This document shows positions 1 through 6,895 of a DNA stretch of 31,586 nucleotides, in pieces. Every line of letters begins with the position of its first letter. Position 1 is the stretch's first letter. A program made the translations under genes and the position numbers. The stretch spans positions 1-31,586 of IMG/VR virus record IMGVR_UViG_3300002488_000016; one strand, written 5' to 3'. The DNA comes from a virus. The notes under the pieces were generated by a model. The model did not search any database and was not told the origin of the DNA. It saw only the letters and a list, made by a program, of their open reading frames with translations.

Positions 1-1
1 T

Positions 2-217
2 ATAATACATCCATCAACAGTTTATCACGATAGAAAAGATAACCCGTCGCCATGCACTAGTGGAGAACATAGATCGCTTATAGAAGATATGAGGGTGGAA
101 ATGCAGGGTTATTTAGCAGCCTCTGATTTTTTTGTTGATTCAAATTGGAAAAATTATTTAACTGAAAATTCTTTAAAAGCTTTAGAGATGTATCAAGAAT
201 GTTTTCTAGGAGATTAA
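2..217 (+). CDS. 3' end of an unidentified gene (partial)
   Basis: An open frame enters from the left edge and ends at TAA 215-217, giving the last 71 residues of a protein whose start lies outside the window. The visible tail is hydrophilic, with a His/Asp/Arg-rich beginning (IIHPSTVYHDRKDNP) and then a mostly helical stretch ending in YQECFLGD. The frame has no internal stop and codon use matches the genes that follow, so it is very likely real. The next gene begins one base after this stop, which suggests the same operon and perhaps a role in sugar metabolism, but I do not recognise the family. Function is left open. Confidence 0.7.
   Translation: MIHPSTVYHDRKDNPSPCTSGEHRSLIEDMRVEMQGYLAASDFFVDSNWKNYLTENSLKALEMYQECFLGD
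208..212 (+). promoter_or_regulatory. Ribosome binding site for the TTG-started 139-aa gene
   Basis: AGGAG lies six bases before the TTG at 219, inside the last codons of the preceding gene. It supports TTG as the real start: there is no internal ATG before the conserved-looking N-terminal segment (FLPSFAELVDR) of the following protein. Confidence 0.6.
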
Positions 218-218
218 A

Positions 219-638
219 TTGAAAAAAAGAAAATTTTTACCATCGTTCGCAGAACTAGTTGATAGGATGTCTATTCATCAACTTAAAGAAGTTTTTATTC
301 CTGAGCACAAGGAAAAGTACGCAAAAGAAATTCAAGAAATTGTACACGATTTAGACTTAATTTTAGAAGAAAATCCGGATGTTGTGTTAGATGGGCAGAC
401 TGTAAGAAGAATTATTGTTTTGGCACAAATGAACGCTCATATTTGGTATAATGAATCGGCCGTTCGTGCTAACACCGGCAAAGGTAACTTAAAATTAACT
501 CATGGCCTCAACGGAATTAGAAGCACTGCAGGCAATAAAATTATGGAAATATTTCCTGAAGGCAAAAAAGATTATAAAATTGATTGCTTAGCGGCAGAAT
601 TTAAAGATTGGGAAGTAAGCTGGAAAAAAAATGAGTAA
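219..638 (+). CDS. Hypothetical 139-aa protein at the head of the sugar cluster
   Basis: A 139-residue soluble protein with a TTG start backed by AGGAG six bases upstream. It has no signal peptide or membrane segment. The composition is mixed helical and charged; the N-terminal half is helix-like (ELVDRMSIHQLKEVF, then a KEIQEIVHDLDLILEE helix). The middle and C-terminal parts carry a HIWYNESAVRAN segment, a Gly-rich LTHGLNGIRSTAGNKI segment and an aromatic end (KDWEVSW). Its last eight bases overlap the start of fcl, so the two are translationally coupled. Position suggests a role linked to the sugar-nucleotide enzymes (a small accessory enzyme or a regulator), but that is inference from context. 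I do not recognise a named domain. Confidence 0.85.
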   Translation: MKKRKFLPSFAELVDRMSIHQLKEVFIPEHKEKYAKEIQEIVHDLDLILEENPDVVLDGQTVRRIIVLAQMNAHIWYNESAVRANTGKGNLKLTHGLNGIRSTAGNKIMEIFPEGKKDYKIDCLAAEFKDWEVSWKKNE

Positions 639-1542
639 AGTTTTAATTACTGGTGGCACTGGACTAGTTGGCTCTTCGTTGAATTTTAAAAACTGTGTAA
701 AATTATCTTCAAAAGATTGCGATCTTAGAAATGCACAGCAAACTTACGATTTATTTGAAGAAATAAAACCTGATAAAGTAGTACACTGCGCCGCAAAAGT
801 TGGTGGAGTGTACAGCAACATGACTTATAAGGGTGAATACTTTCACGATAATATCATGATTAATACGAATGTCCTAGAGGCTTCTAGAAGAGCAGGAGTA
901 AAAAGAGTACTATCTTTTTTATCAACCTGCGTATTTCCAAAAGATGTGGACTATCCTCTTACTGAAGAAAAGATGCATATAGGCCCTCCACATGAATCAA
1001 ATTATCCCTATGCCTATGTAAAAAGAATGCTTGATATTCAGAGCAGGGCTTATCGTGAACAATATGGATGTGATTTTGTATCGGTTATTCCAGTTAATCT
1101 TTATGGCCCAAACGACAATTTTAATCTTGAAAATTCACATGTTGTTCCAGCTCTGATTAGAAAGTGTTATGAGGCAAAGATTAGCAATAAGCCTTTTGTT
1201 GTATGGGGAACTGGTAAGCCATATAGAGAATTTATTTATATTAAAGATGTGGCCAAGCTAACTGAATGGGCATTAAATAATTATTATGATGAAGAACCCG
1301 TAATATTTACCTCGGCAGTAGAGACATCAATCAGCGAATTAGTAGAAGTGATTACAAAATGCTTCTCTTTTGATGGAAAAATAGTTTTTGATAAATCTAT
1401 GCCGGATGGACAGTACAGAAAACCATCTTCTAATAAAAAATTATTAAGTCATGTTCCTGATTTTCAATTTACAAGTCTAGAAGATGGTATCGCAGAAACT
1501 TGTGAATGGTTTCAAAAAAAATATGAGACTGTGAGGAAATAG
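631..1542 (+). CDS. fcl: GDP-L-fucose synthase
   Basis: Bifunctional 3,5-epimerase/4-reductase that turns GDP-4-keto-6-deoxy-mannose into GDP-L-fucose with NADPH; cytosolic. The 303 residues form an extended SDR. The N-terminal Rossmann motif is GGTGLVGSS (res 8-16). The catalytic set seen in the E. coli enzyme (Ser107, Cys109, Tyr136, Lys140, His179) is matched with identical spacing by Ser98, Cys100, Tyr127, Lys131 and His170. The segments STCVFPK, YPYAYVKRM and NSHVVPALIRK are family-typical, and the length is close to the usual ~310-320. It starts at ATG 631 inside the end of the upstream gene and ends in a one-base overlap with the next GTG start. The Gmd encoded two genes downstream makes its substrate, so the pair gives a complete GDP-mannose to GDP-fucose route. 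Confidence 0.92.
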   Translation: MSKVLITGGTGLVGSSLNFKNCVKLSSKDCDLRNAQQTYDLFEEIKPDKVVHCAAKVGGVYSNMTYKGEYFHDNIMINTNVLEASRRAGVKRVLSFLSTCVFPKDVDYPLTEEKMHIGPPHESNYPYAYVKRMLDIQSRAYREQYGCDFVSVIPVNLYGPNDNFNLENSHVVPALIRKCYEAKISNKPFVVWGTGKPYREFIYIKDVAKLTEWALNNYYDEEPVIFTSAVETSISELVEVITKCFSFDGKIVFDKSMPDGQYRKPSSNKKLLSHVPDFQFTSLEDGIAETCEWFQKKYETVRK

Positions 1543-2543
1543 TGAACTATTATATTACGGGTATTACTGGTTTTGTCGGAAGTCATATGGCTGATTATCT
1601 TTTGGAAAAAGAACCAAATTGTACTATCTACGCTATAAAAAGATGGAGAAGTGATACAAAAAACATAGATCATTTAGTTGATAATCCTAGAGTTGTGTTT
1701 ATTGAAGCTGATCTATTAGATCGATCGAGCTTGAGAAGATCATTAAAAATTGCAAAACCTGATGTTGTTTATCATTTTGCTGCGCAAAGTTTTCCGGGCG
1801 CAAGTTTTAAATATCCTGTTAAAACTTTAGAAGTCAACATTATAGGTACAGTAAATTTATTAGAAGAAATTTTAGAACTTCGTGATACAATCGATATTGA
1901 TCCTAAAATTATTAGTGTATCGTCTAGCGAAGTTTATGGCATGCCGGAAGAACACGAAATTCCTATTATGGAAAAAAACCCTATTAGAGCAGCAAATCCG
2001 TATTCTATTTCAAAAGTAGGCCAAGACTTAATGTCTCAATATTATGTAAAAGGATTTGACTTAAAAATAATTATTACAAGAATGTTTAGTCATGAGGGCC
2101 CTCGGAGAGGTGATATGTTTGCTCTATCATCTTTCGCAAAGCAAATAGTTAAAAATGAGCTTGATATTGAAAAAAATGGAAGCTCAGAAAAGTTTGTTTA
2201 CCATGGCAATTTAGATTCTGTAAGAACGTATAACCATATTAAAGATGCTATTGATGCATATTATCTCTGTGCTAGTGATAACTGCAAAGCAGGAGAAATA
2301 TATAATATTGGTGGTGATTCTGTTTGTACGGTTGGTGAAGCACTAGATATATTGATTTCAAAATCAATTTATCCGGAATTAATGATTAAGAAAATTGATC
2401 AAGCAAGAGTAAGGCCAACTGATATTACCTTGCAGGTACCTTCAAGTGAAAAATTTAGAAATGTAACTGGCTGGAAACCTACACTTGAGATAGATAAAGT
2501 TTGTGAAGATTTATTAAACTATTGGAGAGAACAATTAAGATGA
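1542..2543 (+). CDS. GDP-sugar SDR: GDP-mannose dehydratase / GDP-6-deoxy-hexulose reductase type
   Basis: A 333-residue extended SDR starting at GTG 1542, which shares its first base with the fcl stop. The Rossmann motif TGITGFVGSH (from res 6) opens the protein. The active site is Ser128/Ser129-Glu130 (VSSSEVYGM) with Tyr154 and Lys158 (NPYSISK). A SHEGPRRGD segment resembles the NHESPRRG nucleotide-sugar motif of GDP-mannose 4,6-dehydratases, so a GDP-bound sugar is the likely substrate. TGFVGSHMADYL also fits GDP-4-keto-6-deoxy-mannose reductases (Rmd), which make GDP-D-rhamnose. The SDR N-terminus, Tyr/Lys pair and context are seen directly; the choice between dehydratase and reductase is inference. 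Because a clearer Gmd follows, a reductase or epimerase acting on the Gmd product is the more economical reading. Confidence 0.82.
   Translation: MNYYITGITGFVGSHMADYLLEKEPNCTIYAIKRWRSDTKNIDHLVDNPRVVFIEADLLDRSSLRRSLKIAKPDVVYHFAAQSFPGASFKYPVKTLEVNIIGTVNLLEEILELRDTIDIDPKIISVSSSEVYGMPEEHEIPIMEKNPIRAANPYSISKVGQDLMSQYYVKGFDLKIIITRMFSHEGPRRGDMFALSSFAKQIVKNELDIEKNGSSEKFVYHGNLDSVRTYNHIKDAIDAYYLCASDNCKAGEIYNIGGDSVCTVGEALDILISKSIYPELMIKKIDQARVRPTDITLQVPSSEKFRNVTGWKPTLEIDKVCEDLLNYWREQLR
2524..2530 (+). promoter_or_regulatory. Ribosome binding site for gmd
   Basis: GGAGAGA sits within the last codons of the preceding gene, with GGAG ending about 12 bases before ATG 2540. It favours ATG 2540 over the in-frame TTG at 2522, which would lie before or within this element and add six residues (MERTIK) ahead of the family-typical start. 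Confidence 0.5.
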
Positions 2544-3514
2544 AAAAGAAAGCACTTATAACAGGAATCAATGGTCAAGATGGCAGCTACCTATCGGAGT
2601 ATCTTCTATCGTTAGGATATGAAGTACATGGTATTGTACGAAGACATTCTGTTGCAGAAAATCAAAACCATAGGCTCTATAAGGCTGGAATTCACCAAGA
2701 TATCACAACGTACTATGGTGATTTACTAGATTACCCTTCTCTTATTAGGATAGTCACAGATATCATGCCAGATGAAATCTATAATTTAGGAGCGATGAGC
2801 CATGTCAGAATTAGTTTTGATATGCCTTCTTTCACAATCCAGACGAATGCGCTAGGAGTTTTAAATATGCTTGAAGTCTATAGGACAGCTTGCCCACAGG
2901 CAAAGTTTTATCAAGCTAGTTCATCTGAAATGTTTGGAAACTCTGTCGATGATGATGGAGTGCAGCGCTTAACAACTCCTATGAACCCTGTTAGTCCATA
3001 TGGGTGTGCGAAGGTTATGGGATATAATCTAGTAAGACACTATCGGCATGCCTATAAATTACACGCATGCAACGGCATCTTGTTTAATCATGAGTCTCCT
3101 CGACGAGGCGCAAATTTTGTTACAAATAAAGTTGTCAAGGGCGCAGTCTCAATCAAAAAAGGATTACAAGATAAACTTGAGCTAGGCAATATGGATTCTT
3201 ATCGCGACTGGGGACATTCTAAAGATTATGTCAGAGCAATGCATGCAATTATAAACCACCATGAAGCAGACGAATTTATTGTTGCCACCGGAAAAACACA
3301 CTCTGTGAGAGAATTGTGTGAGATTGTGTTTAGCAAACTAGATATGGATTATAAAGATTACATAATACAAAATCCAAAATTTATGCGCCCAGAAGAATTA
3401 AAGTATCTGAAAGGTGATTCTTCGAAGTCTAGAGAAGTTTTAGGCTGGGAGCCAGAATACACTTTTGAGACCATGCTTGATGAGATGATTGAAAGATGGA
3501 TGAAAGAAATTTAA
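2540..3514 (+). CDS. gmd: GDP-mannose 4,6-dehydratase
   Basis: Makes GDP-4-keto-6-deoxy-D-mannose from GDP-mannose using bound NADP; first committed step to GDP-fucose, GDP-rhamnose and GDP-perosamine. From ATG 2540 the protein has 324 residues, near the usual ~325-370. It shows the Gmd signature GINGQDGSYL (res 9-18), SSSEMFGN with Glu130 as the catalytic acid, SPYGCAK with Tyr154 and Lys158, and the hallmark NGILFNHESPRRG followed by FVTNKV and DWGHSKDYV. All key residues are present, so it should be active. The start overlaps the upstream stop (ATGA), implying translational coupling. It feeds Fcl and probably the SDR just upstream. This is the most secure enzyme call in the module. Confidence 0.95.
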   Translation: MKKKALITGINGQDGSYLSEYLLSLGYEVHGIVRRHSVAENQNHRLYKAGIHQDITTYYGDLLDYPSLIRIVTDIMPDEIYNLGAMSHVRISFDMPSFTIQTNALGVLNMLEVYRTACPQAKFYQASSSEMFGNSVDDDGVQRLTTPMNPVSPYGCAKVMGYNLVRHYRHAYKLHACNGILFNHESPRRGANFVTNKVVKGAVSIKKGLQDKLELGNMDSYRDWGHSKDYVRAMHAIINHHEADEFIVATGKTHSVRELCEIVFSKLDMDYKDYIIQNPKFMRPEELKYLKGDSSKSREVLGWEPEYTFETMLDEMIERWMKEI

Positions 3515-3699
3515 ATTTTGAGATTGGAGATTTAGTAGAATGGACAGAACTAATTGGCGACGGCCTTTTAGTTAAAGATCGTGGACTAGGAATTGTAGTT
3601 AAAAAAGTTGGTAACTATTATAAAGTTCATCGAGCAATTAAACAGGATACTATAAACTTCAACATAAATGAGATAAAAAAAATTAATGAAAATGTATAA
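3496..3699 (+). CDS. Small 67-aa protein, possibly SH3-like barrel
   Basis: A 67-residue protein starting at ATG 3496, 19 bases inside the end of gmd. It opens with NFEIGDLVEW, continues with DRGLGIVVKKVGNYYKV and ends in a short Lys/Asn-rich tail. The alternating hydrophobic pattern with well-placed glycines looks like five short beta strands, as in small SH3-like barrels common in T4-like phages; that fold is an inference from pattern only. No catalytic residues can be named. It lies between gmd and the UDP-sugar dehydrogenase and overlaps the latter by 14 bases, so it is co-translated with the sugar genes. Function unknown. Confidence 0.7.
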   Translation: MDERNLNFEIGDLVEWTELIGDGLLVKDRGLGIVVKKVGNYYKVHRAIKQDTINFNINEIKKINENV

Positions 3700-4528
3700 A
3701 ATTGGAATAATTGGAAATGGATTTGTAGGATCCGCTATAGCGGCCGGCTTTGGACTGCACACAAATGTATCTATATATGACGTGTCGCCAGAGAAAAGTC
3801 TCAATTCTTTTGAAGAAACAGTAGCAGCAGATTTTGTTTTTGTTTCTGTGCCGACTCCAATGAGTTTAAAGAAAAAAAACGAGATTGATTTAAGTATTAT
3901 TGTTTCTGTTTTCAAAAAAATATCCGAGTTTAAAAATCTAAACAAAGATACAATTTTTATTCTTAAATCAACGGTGGTTCCACAAACGACGCTAGAGTTA
4001 TCTAAACAATTCCCTAATCTAAACATTGTTTTCAATCCAGAGTTTTTAACTGAAAGATCGGCTAGATTAGATTTTATTAATGCTTCTAGAATTGTTATAG
4101 GAGGACCAGAGCATCTTTGTGACAGAGTTGAGAACTTATATCGCATTAGGTTTCCACATACAAAAATCATTAAGACAGATAGTTGCACAGCAGAATTTAT
4201 AAAATATCTTTGTAATACTTTTTTTGCTACGAAAGTTAGTTTTATGAATGAGATGAAACAAATAAGTGATAAACTAAATTTAGACTGGGACAAGGCAATG
4301 GATGGATTTATTTCTGATGGTAGAATAGGAAATTCACACTTAGATGTTCCTGGTCATGATGGTAGTCCTGGATTCGGCGGAAAATGTTTTCCTAAAGATA
4401 TCAATGCTTTGATAAATTTTTGTAAAAAAAATAATATAGATCCAAAAATTTTAATTGCTGCTTGGGAAAAAAATCTAGAGGTCCGTAATAACCACGATTG
4501 GAACAGTATTGAGGGAGCAACAAGTTGA
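3686..4528 (+). CDS. UDP-glucose/GDP-mannose dehydrogenase family protein, C-terminally short
   Basis: NAD-dependent nucleotide-sugar dehydrogenases oxidise the C6 alcohol of UDP-glucose, GDP-mannose or UDP-acetamido sugars to the uronic acid. The 280 residues show GIIGNGFVGSAIAAGF (Rossmann), a VSVPTPM segment, LKSTVVPQTT, FNPEFLTE, KYLCNTFFATKVSFMNEM and the catalytic-cysteine motif GFGGKCFPKD with Cys234. Normal family members (~390-450 aa) carry another ~120-150 residues after that cysteine forming the UDP-binding domain; here only about 46 follow. The ending overlaps the next gene's TTG by four bases (TTGA) without obvious frameshift remnants, so the short form looks native. It may use a different substrate or have lost the usual nucleotide-domain closure. 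Family certain, substrate unknown. Confidence 0.88.
   Translation: MKMYKIGIIGNGFVGSAIAAGFGLHTNVSIYDVSPEKSLNSFEETVAADFVFVSVPTPMSLKKKNEIDLSIIVSVFKKISEFKNLNKDTIFILKSTVVPQTTLELSKQFPNLNIVFNPEFLTERSARLDFINASRIVIGGPEHLCDRVENLYRIRFPHTKIIKTDSCTAEFIKYLCNTFFATKVSFMNEMKQISDKLNLDWDKAMDGFISDGRIGNSHLDVPGHDGSPGFGGKCFPKDINALINFCKKNNIDPKILIAAWEKNLEVRNNHDWNSIEGATS
4511..4517 (+). promoter_or_regulatory. Ribosome binding site for the TTG-started SDR gene
   Basis: GAGGGAG lies seven bases before TTG 4525, inside the end of the dehydrogenase gene. It supports the TTG start, which places the Rossmann motif TGGEGFVGS at the very N-terminus, as the family expects. Confidence 0.6.
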
Positions 4529-5391
4529 GAGTTGTAGTTACTGGCGGTGAAGGATTTGTGGGGTCAAATCTTATTAAACACTTAGTTCAACAAGATGAGA
4601 TCCACAGCGTTTTTAGTTTGGACAATCAATTTACTAGCAGTAAAGACAATATAGTTCATAATAAAAAAGTAAGGTATTGGACTGGCTCCACTACCAGTAT
4701 CAATAGAATTTTAATGAATTGGGATGTAGGTGCTGTTTTTCATTTTGGAGAATACTCAAGAATTGATCCTAGTTTTGATGATCTTGATGATGTATTTAAC
4801 TATAATATGAAGGGTACCTGGGAAGTAATACAATATTGTAAAAAAAAGAAAATACCTATGATATACTCGGGCTCAAGCAGTAAATTTGGCCACGATAAAA
4901 ATCAACACTTATCTCCGTATGCCTGGACAAAAGCAAAAAATACAGAGATAATTAAAAATTTTTCTGATTGGTTCGGTTTAGAATATAAGATTTTATATTT
5001 CCATAATGTGTATGGTCCAGGACAAATAATGGAAGGAAAATACGCAACAGTTATAGGAATTTTTGAAAAACAAGTAGAAAATAATAAGCCAATAACAGTA
5101 GTTTCGCCCGGTACCCAGAGAAGAGATTTTACGCATGTTGATGATATCGTTGATGGAATTTGGAAAGCGTACAAGAATGCACCTCCGAATACAGAATTTA
5201 GCTTAGGAACAGGCACAAACTATTCTATTATGGAAATAGCTGAAGCATTTGACCATACTATTGAAGTAATACCCTCAAAAAGAGGCGAACGAAACACTTC
5301 TTTAGCCGACATAGAAAATACTACAAAAGTCTTAAAATGGCGTCCTACAATCGACGTCATCGAATACATTAAAAACAAAAGGAGAAAATAA
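4525..5391 (+). CDS. NAD-dependent epimerase/dehydratase (extended SDR)
   Basis: A 288-residue SDR of the UDP-glucose 4-epimerase/dTDP-glucose dehydratase superfamily. It has a TTG start that overlaps the dehydrogenase stop. Visible motifs are TGGEGFVGSN at the N-terminus, SGSSSKFG holding the catalytic serine around residues 117-119, SPYAWTKAK with Tyr132 and Lys136, NVYGPGQ, and RRDFTHVDDIVDG near the sugar-binding region. All core residues for oxidoreduction at sugar C4 are present. The stretch after the Rossmann beta strands is shorter than in GalE (~338 aa). Coupled to a UDP-sugar-dehydrogenase-type enzyme, it might be a uronate 4-epimerase or a decarboxylase/synthase, but substrate cannot be decided from sequence alone. 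Confidence 0.85.
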   Translation: MRVVVTGGEGFVGSNLIKHLVQQDEIHSVFSLDNQFTSSKDNIVHNKKVRYWTGSTTSINRILMNWDVGAVFHFGEYSRIDPSFDDLDDVFNYNMKGTWEVIQYCKKKKIPMIYSGSSSKFGHDKNQHLSPYAWTKAKNTEIIKNFSDWFGLEYKILYFHNVYGPGQIMEGKYATVIGIFEKQVENNKPITVVSPGTQRRDFTHVDDIVDGIWKAYKNAPPNTEFSLGTGTNYSIMEIAEAFDHTIEVIPSKRGERNTSLADIENTTKVLKWRPTIDVIEYIKNKRRK

Positions 5392-5591
5392 TGTTAAAAC
5401 TTTCGGATGAAGCGCTCGGCGCAGTTATGATGGCGCTACAAAAATCATTAATGGAACAAAGTGATATTGTACCAGTCCTAAAAGGATTTAACTTTCAAAC
5501 AAACGAGAACGATGAATTGTTTGTCATGAATCCCCCAACTTTTAAAATGAGTCATGACGATGTGGAAACTTTGACCGATACTGATGCCTAA
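5391..5591 (+). CDS. Small 66-aa phage protein of unknown function
   Basis: A 66-residue acidic protein with an ATG that shares one base with the upstream stop (TAATG) and a good AAAGGAG site just ahead. It begins LSDEALGAVMMALQKSLMEQ, probably one amphipathic helix, then VPVLKGFNF and an Asp/Glu-rich end (FKMSHDDVETLTDTDA). There are no cysteines and no membrane segment. It marks the switch from sugar genes to the small regulatory genes before the late sigma factor. It resembles the many short helical proteins of T4-like marine phages, but I cannot name a family. Confidence 0.75.
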   Translation: MLKLSDEALGAVMMALQKSLMEQSDIVPVLKGFNFQTNENDELFVMNPPTFKMSHDDVETLTDTDA

Positions 5592-5859
5592 ATATTTTTA
5601 TTCGTGTAAAGAATGTGATCATTCTTTTAGGGCGTATCATGGCGCAAAAGAAAAATTAAAAAATTGTCCACAGTGTGATACAATTGATGGACTGGTTCGC
5701 CAAGTTAATAAAGTGTTTATTAGCAAACAAGCGCTATCTGATGCAAAAAAAGTTGGCGAGCTAACTAAAGAGTTCATAGAAGATAATCGTGAAATCTTAA
5801 AAGATATTAAAAAGGAGTTTAAGGAAAATGAATATAGTGGCGAAAATAACACTGATTAG
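5584..5859 (+). CDS. FmdB-type zinc-ribbon protein
   Basis: A 91-residue protein whose first 35 residues form a classic zinc ribbon: MPKYFYSCKECDHSF, then NCPQCDTIDG, with Cys8, Cys11, Cys28 and Cys31 as the predicted zinc ligands. The spacing (CxxC, 16 residues, CxxC) and the YxCxxC opening fit the FmdB family of putative regulatory proteins. The remaining ~55 residues are a charged helix (ELTKEFIEDNREILKDIKKE) with no known domain. It overlaps the gene upstream by eight bases and the membrane protein downstream by 32. Such proteins are frequent in phages next to terminase or late-regulation genes and may touch nucleic acid or RNA polymerase, but the exact role is unknown. Confidence 0.85.
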   Translation: MPKYFYSCKECDHSFRAYHGAKEKLKNCPQCDTIDGLVRQVNKVFISKQALSDAKKVGELTKEFIEDNREILKDIKKEFKENEYSGENNTD

Positions 5860-6223
5860 TTCTGTAATTTTAAATTCTTTTCTTTTGATATACTTGTTTG
5901 GATTAATACCATTCTTTTTATTCATATCTACTATCACAAATTTAGCTTTTTTGTCTTACCTTTCTTATCTTCTTAGGGAAAGAACGGATCTTCAAAATGA
6001 TTTTTTTGATTTATTAGGAAGCGTAGAAACTTATTCGAATAAGCTTGTGAGTACTTATGAATTAGAAATGTTTTACGGTGATGATACCTTAGAAGATCTA
6101 CTACGTAACTCTAAAATATTAGTCAATAAATTTTATGATTATGAGGACAAATATTACACAGAACCGCAAGGAAATAACGAAGATAATGACACAGAAGCCC
6201 AAGAAACGCAGAGCGCCCCGTAA
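5828..6223 (+). CDS. Small membrane protein with two N-terminal transmembrane helices
   Basis: A 131-residue protein with AAGGA just upstream of ATG 5828, overlapping the zinc-ribbon gene. Residues ~4-24 and ~26-48 are strongly hydrophobic (for example FLLIYLFGLIPFFLFIST), giving a probable helical hairpin in the host inner membrane. From about residue 50 (RERTDL) the chain is soluble and acidic, ending in an Asn/Asp/Glu-rich tail (NNEDNDTEAQETQ). The tail frame overlaps the N-terminus of the late sigma gene for 38 bases. No holin, spanin or signal-peptidase features are clear; a small holin-like or membrane-anchoring role is possible but not supported. Function unknown. Confidence 0.75.
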   Translation: MNIVAKITLISSVILNSFLLIYLFGLIPFFLFISTITNLAFLSYLSYLLRERTDLQNDFFDLLGSVETYSNKLVSTYELEMFYGDDTLEDLLRNSKILVNKFYDYEDKYYTEPQGNNEDNDTEAQETQSAP

Positions 6224-6893
6224 AAAAAATCTATACTTTACTAAAGTTCACGAACAAGCAATTATTGAATATGCACTATCTGATTGCAACAAAGAAAAAA
6301 CAGAGTTGTATTTAAGTCTTATACAGCCAGCATTTAGTGAAATGGTAGATAAAATTGTTTATACGTATAAATTTACAAATTTGCCAAACATCGATTATTT
6401 AAAAGATGATTGCAAGATATGGCTTACTACAATTTTAGACAAATATGATCCAAATAGAAAATCAAAAGCTTTTTCGTATTTTAGCGTTATAACCAAAAAT
6501 TGGTTTATTCACAAAGTTAAAAAGAATTCCAAAAGTTTAAAAAGAGAAATATGCTATGAAGATTTTGCACAGACAAATACCCATCAAGAAAGTCTAGTTG
6601 TAGAAAATGGATATTACGACGCGCGCCACCATTATGAATTTATGCAAAATTTAAAAAAAGAGATTTCGAATTGGGAGCAATTAAATCTCAAAGACAACGA
6701 AAGAAAAATCTTGAATGCAATTAAAATTCTTTTTGATAGCGTTGATGATATAGAAATTTTTAATAAAAAAGCTATTTACCTTTACATAAGAGAAATTACT
6801 GGCTTGAATACAAAACAGGTTGTTAATAATCTGAATAAGATGAGAATCAGGTACAGAGATTTCAAATGTAAGTGGGATAAAGGCGAAATTTAA
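6186..6893 (+). CDS. 55: gp55-like sigma factor for late transcription
   Basis: T4-type gp55 binds host RNA polymerase and directs it to late promoters (TATAAATA box). I chose ATG 6186 because it gives a basic N-terminus (MTQKPKKRRAPRKK) and a normal gp55 size of 235 residues; an earlier in-frame ATG at 6135 would add a 17-residue extension inside the membrane-protein gene. AAGGA is 13 bases upstream of 6186, so initiation is not strong. The diagnostic stretch is KYDPNRKSKAFSYFSVITKNW with FIHKVKK after it, the sigma region 2-like part, followed by a long helical C-terminal half. The final residues (KCKWDKGEI) lack an obvious hydrophobic-acidic clamp-binding tail, unlike my recollection of T4 gp55. 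It sits just before the structural genes it would activate. Confidence 0.85.
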   Translation: MTQKPKKRRAPRKKNLYFTKVHEQAIIEYALSDCNKEKTELYLSLIQPAFSEMVDKIVYTYKFTNLPNIDYLKDDCKIWLTTILDKYDPNRKSKAFSYFSVITKNWFIHKVKKNSKSLKREICYEDFAQTNTHQESLVVENGYYDARHHYEFMQNLKKEISNWEQLNLKDNERKILNAIKILFDSVDDIEIFNKKAIYLYIREITGLNTKQVVNNLNKMRIRYRDFKCKWDKGEI

Positions 6894-6895
6894 AA

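Noticed and set aside
3586-4293. A 235-codon minus-strand open frame antisense to the sugar dehydrogenase
   Set aside because: The + strand frame has clear Rossmann and catalytic motifs; the antisense protein is low-complexity, with no ribosome site or recognisable motif.
6135-6185. Upstream in-frame ATG giving a 17-residue longer late sigma factor
   Set aside because: It falls deep in the membrane-protein gene and lacks a good ribosome site; ATG 6186 gives a normal-length protein.
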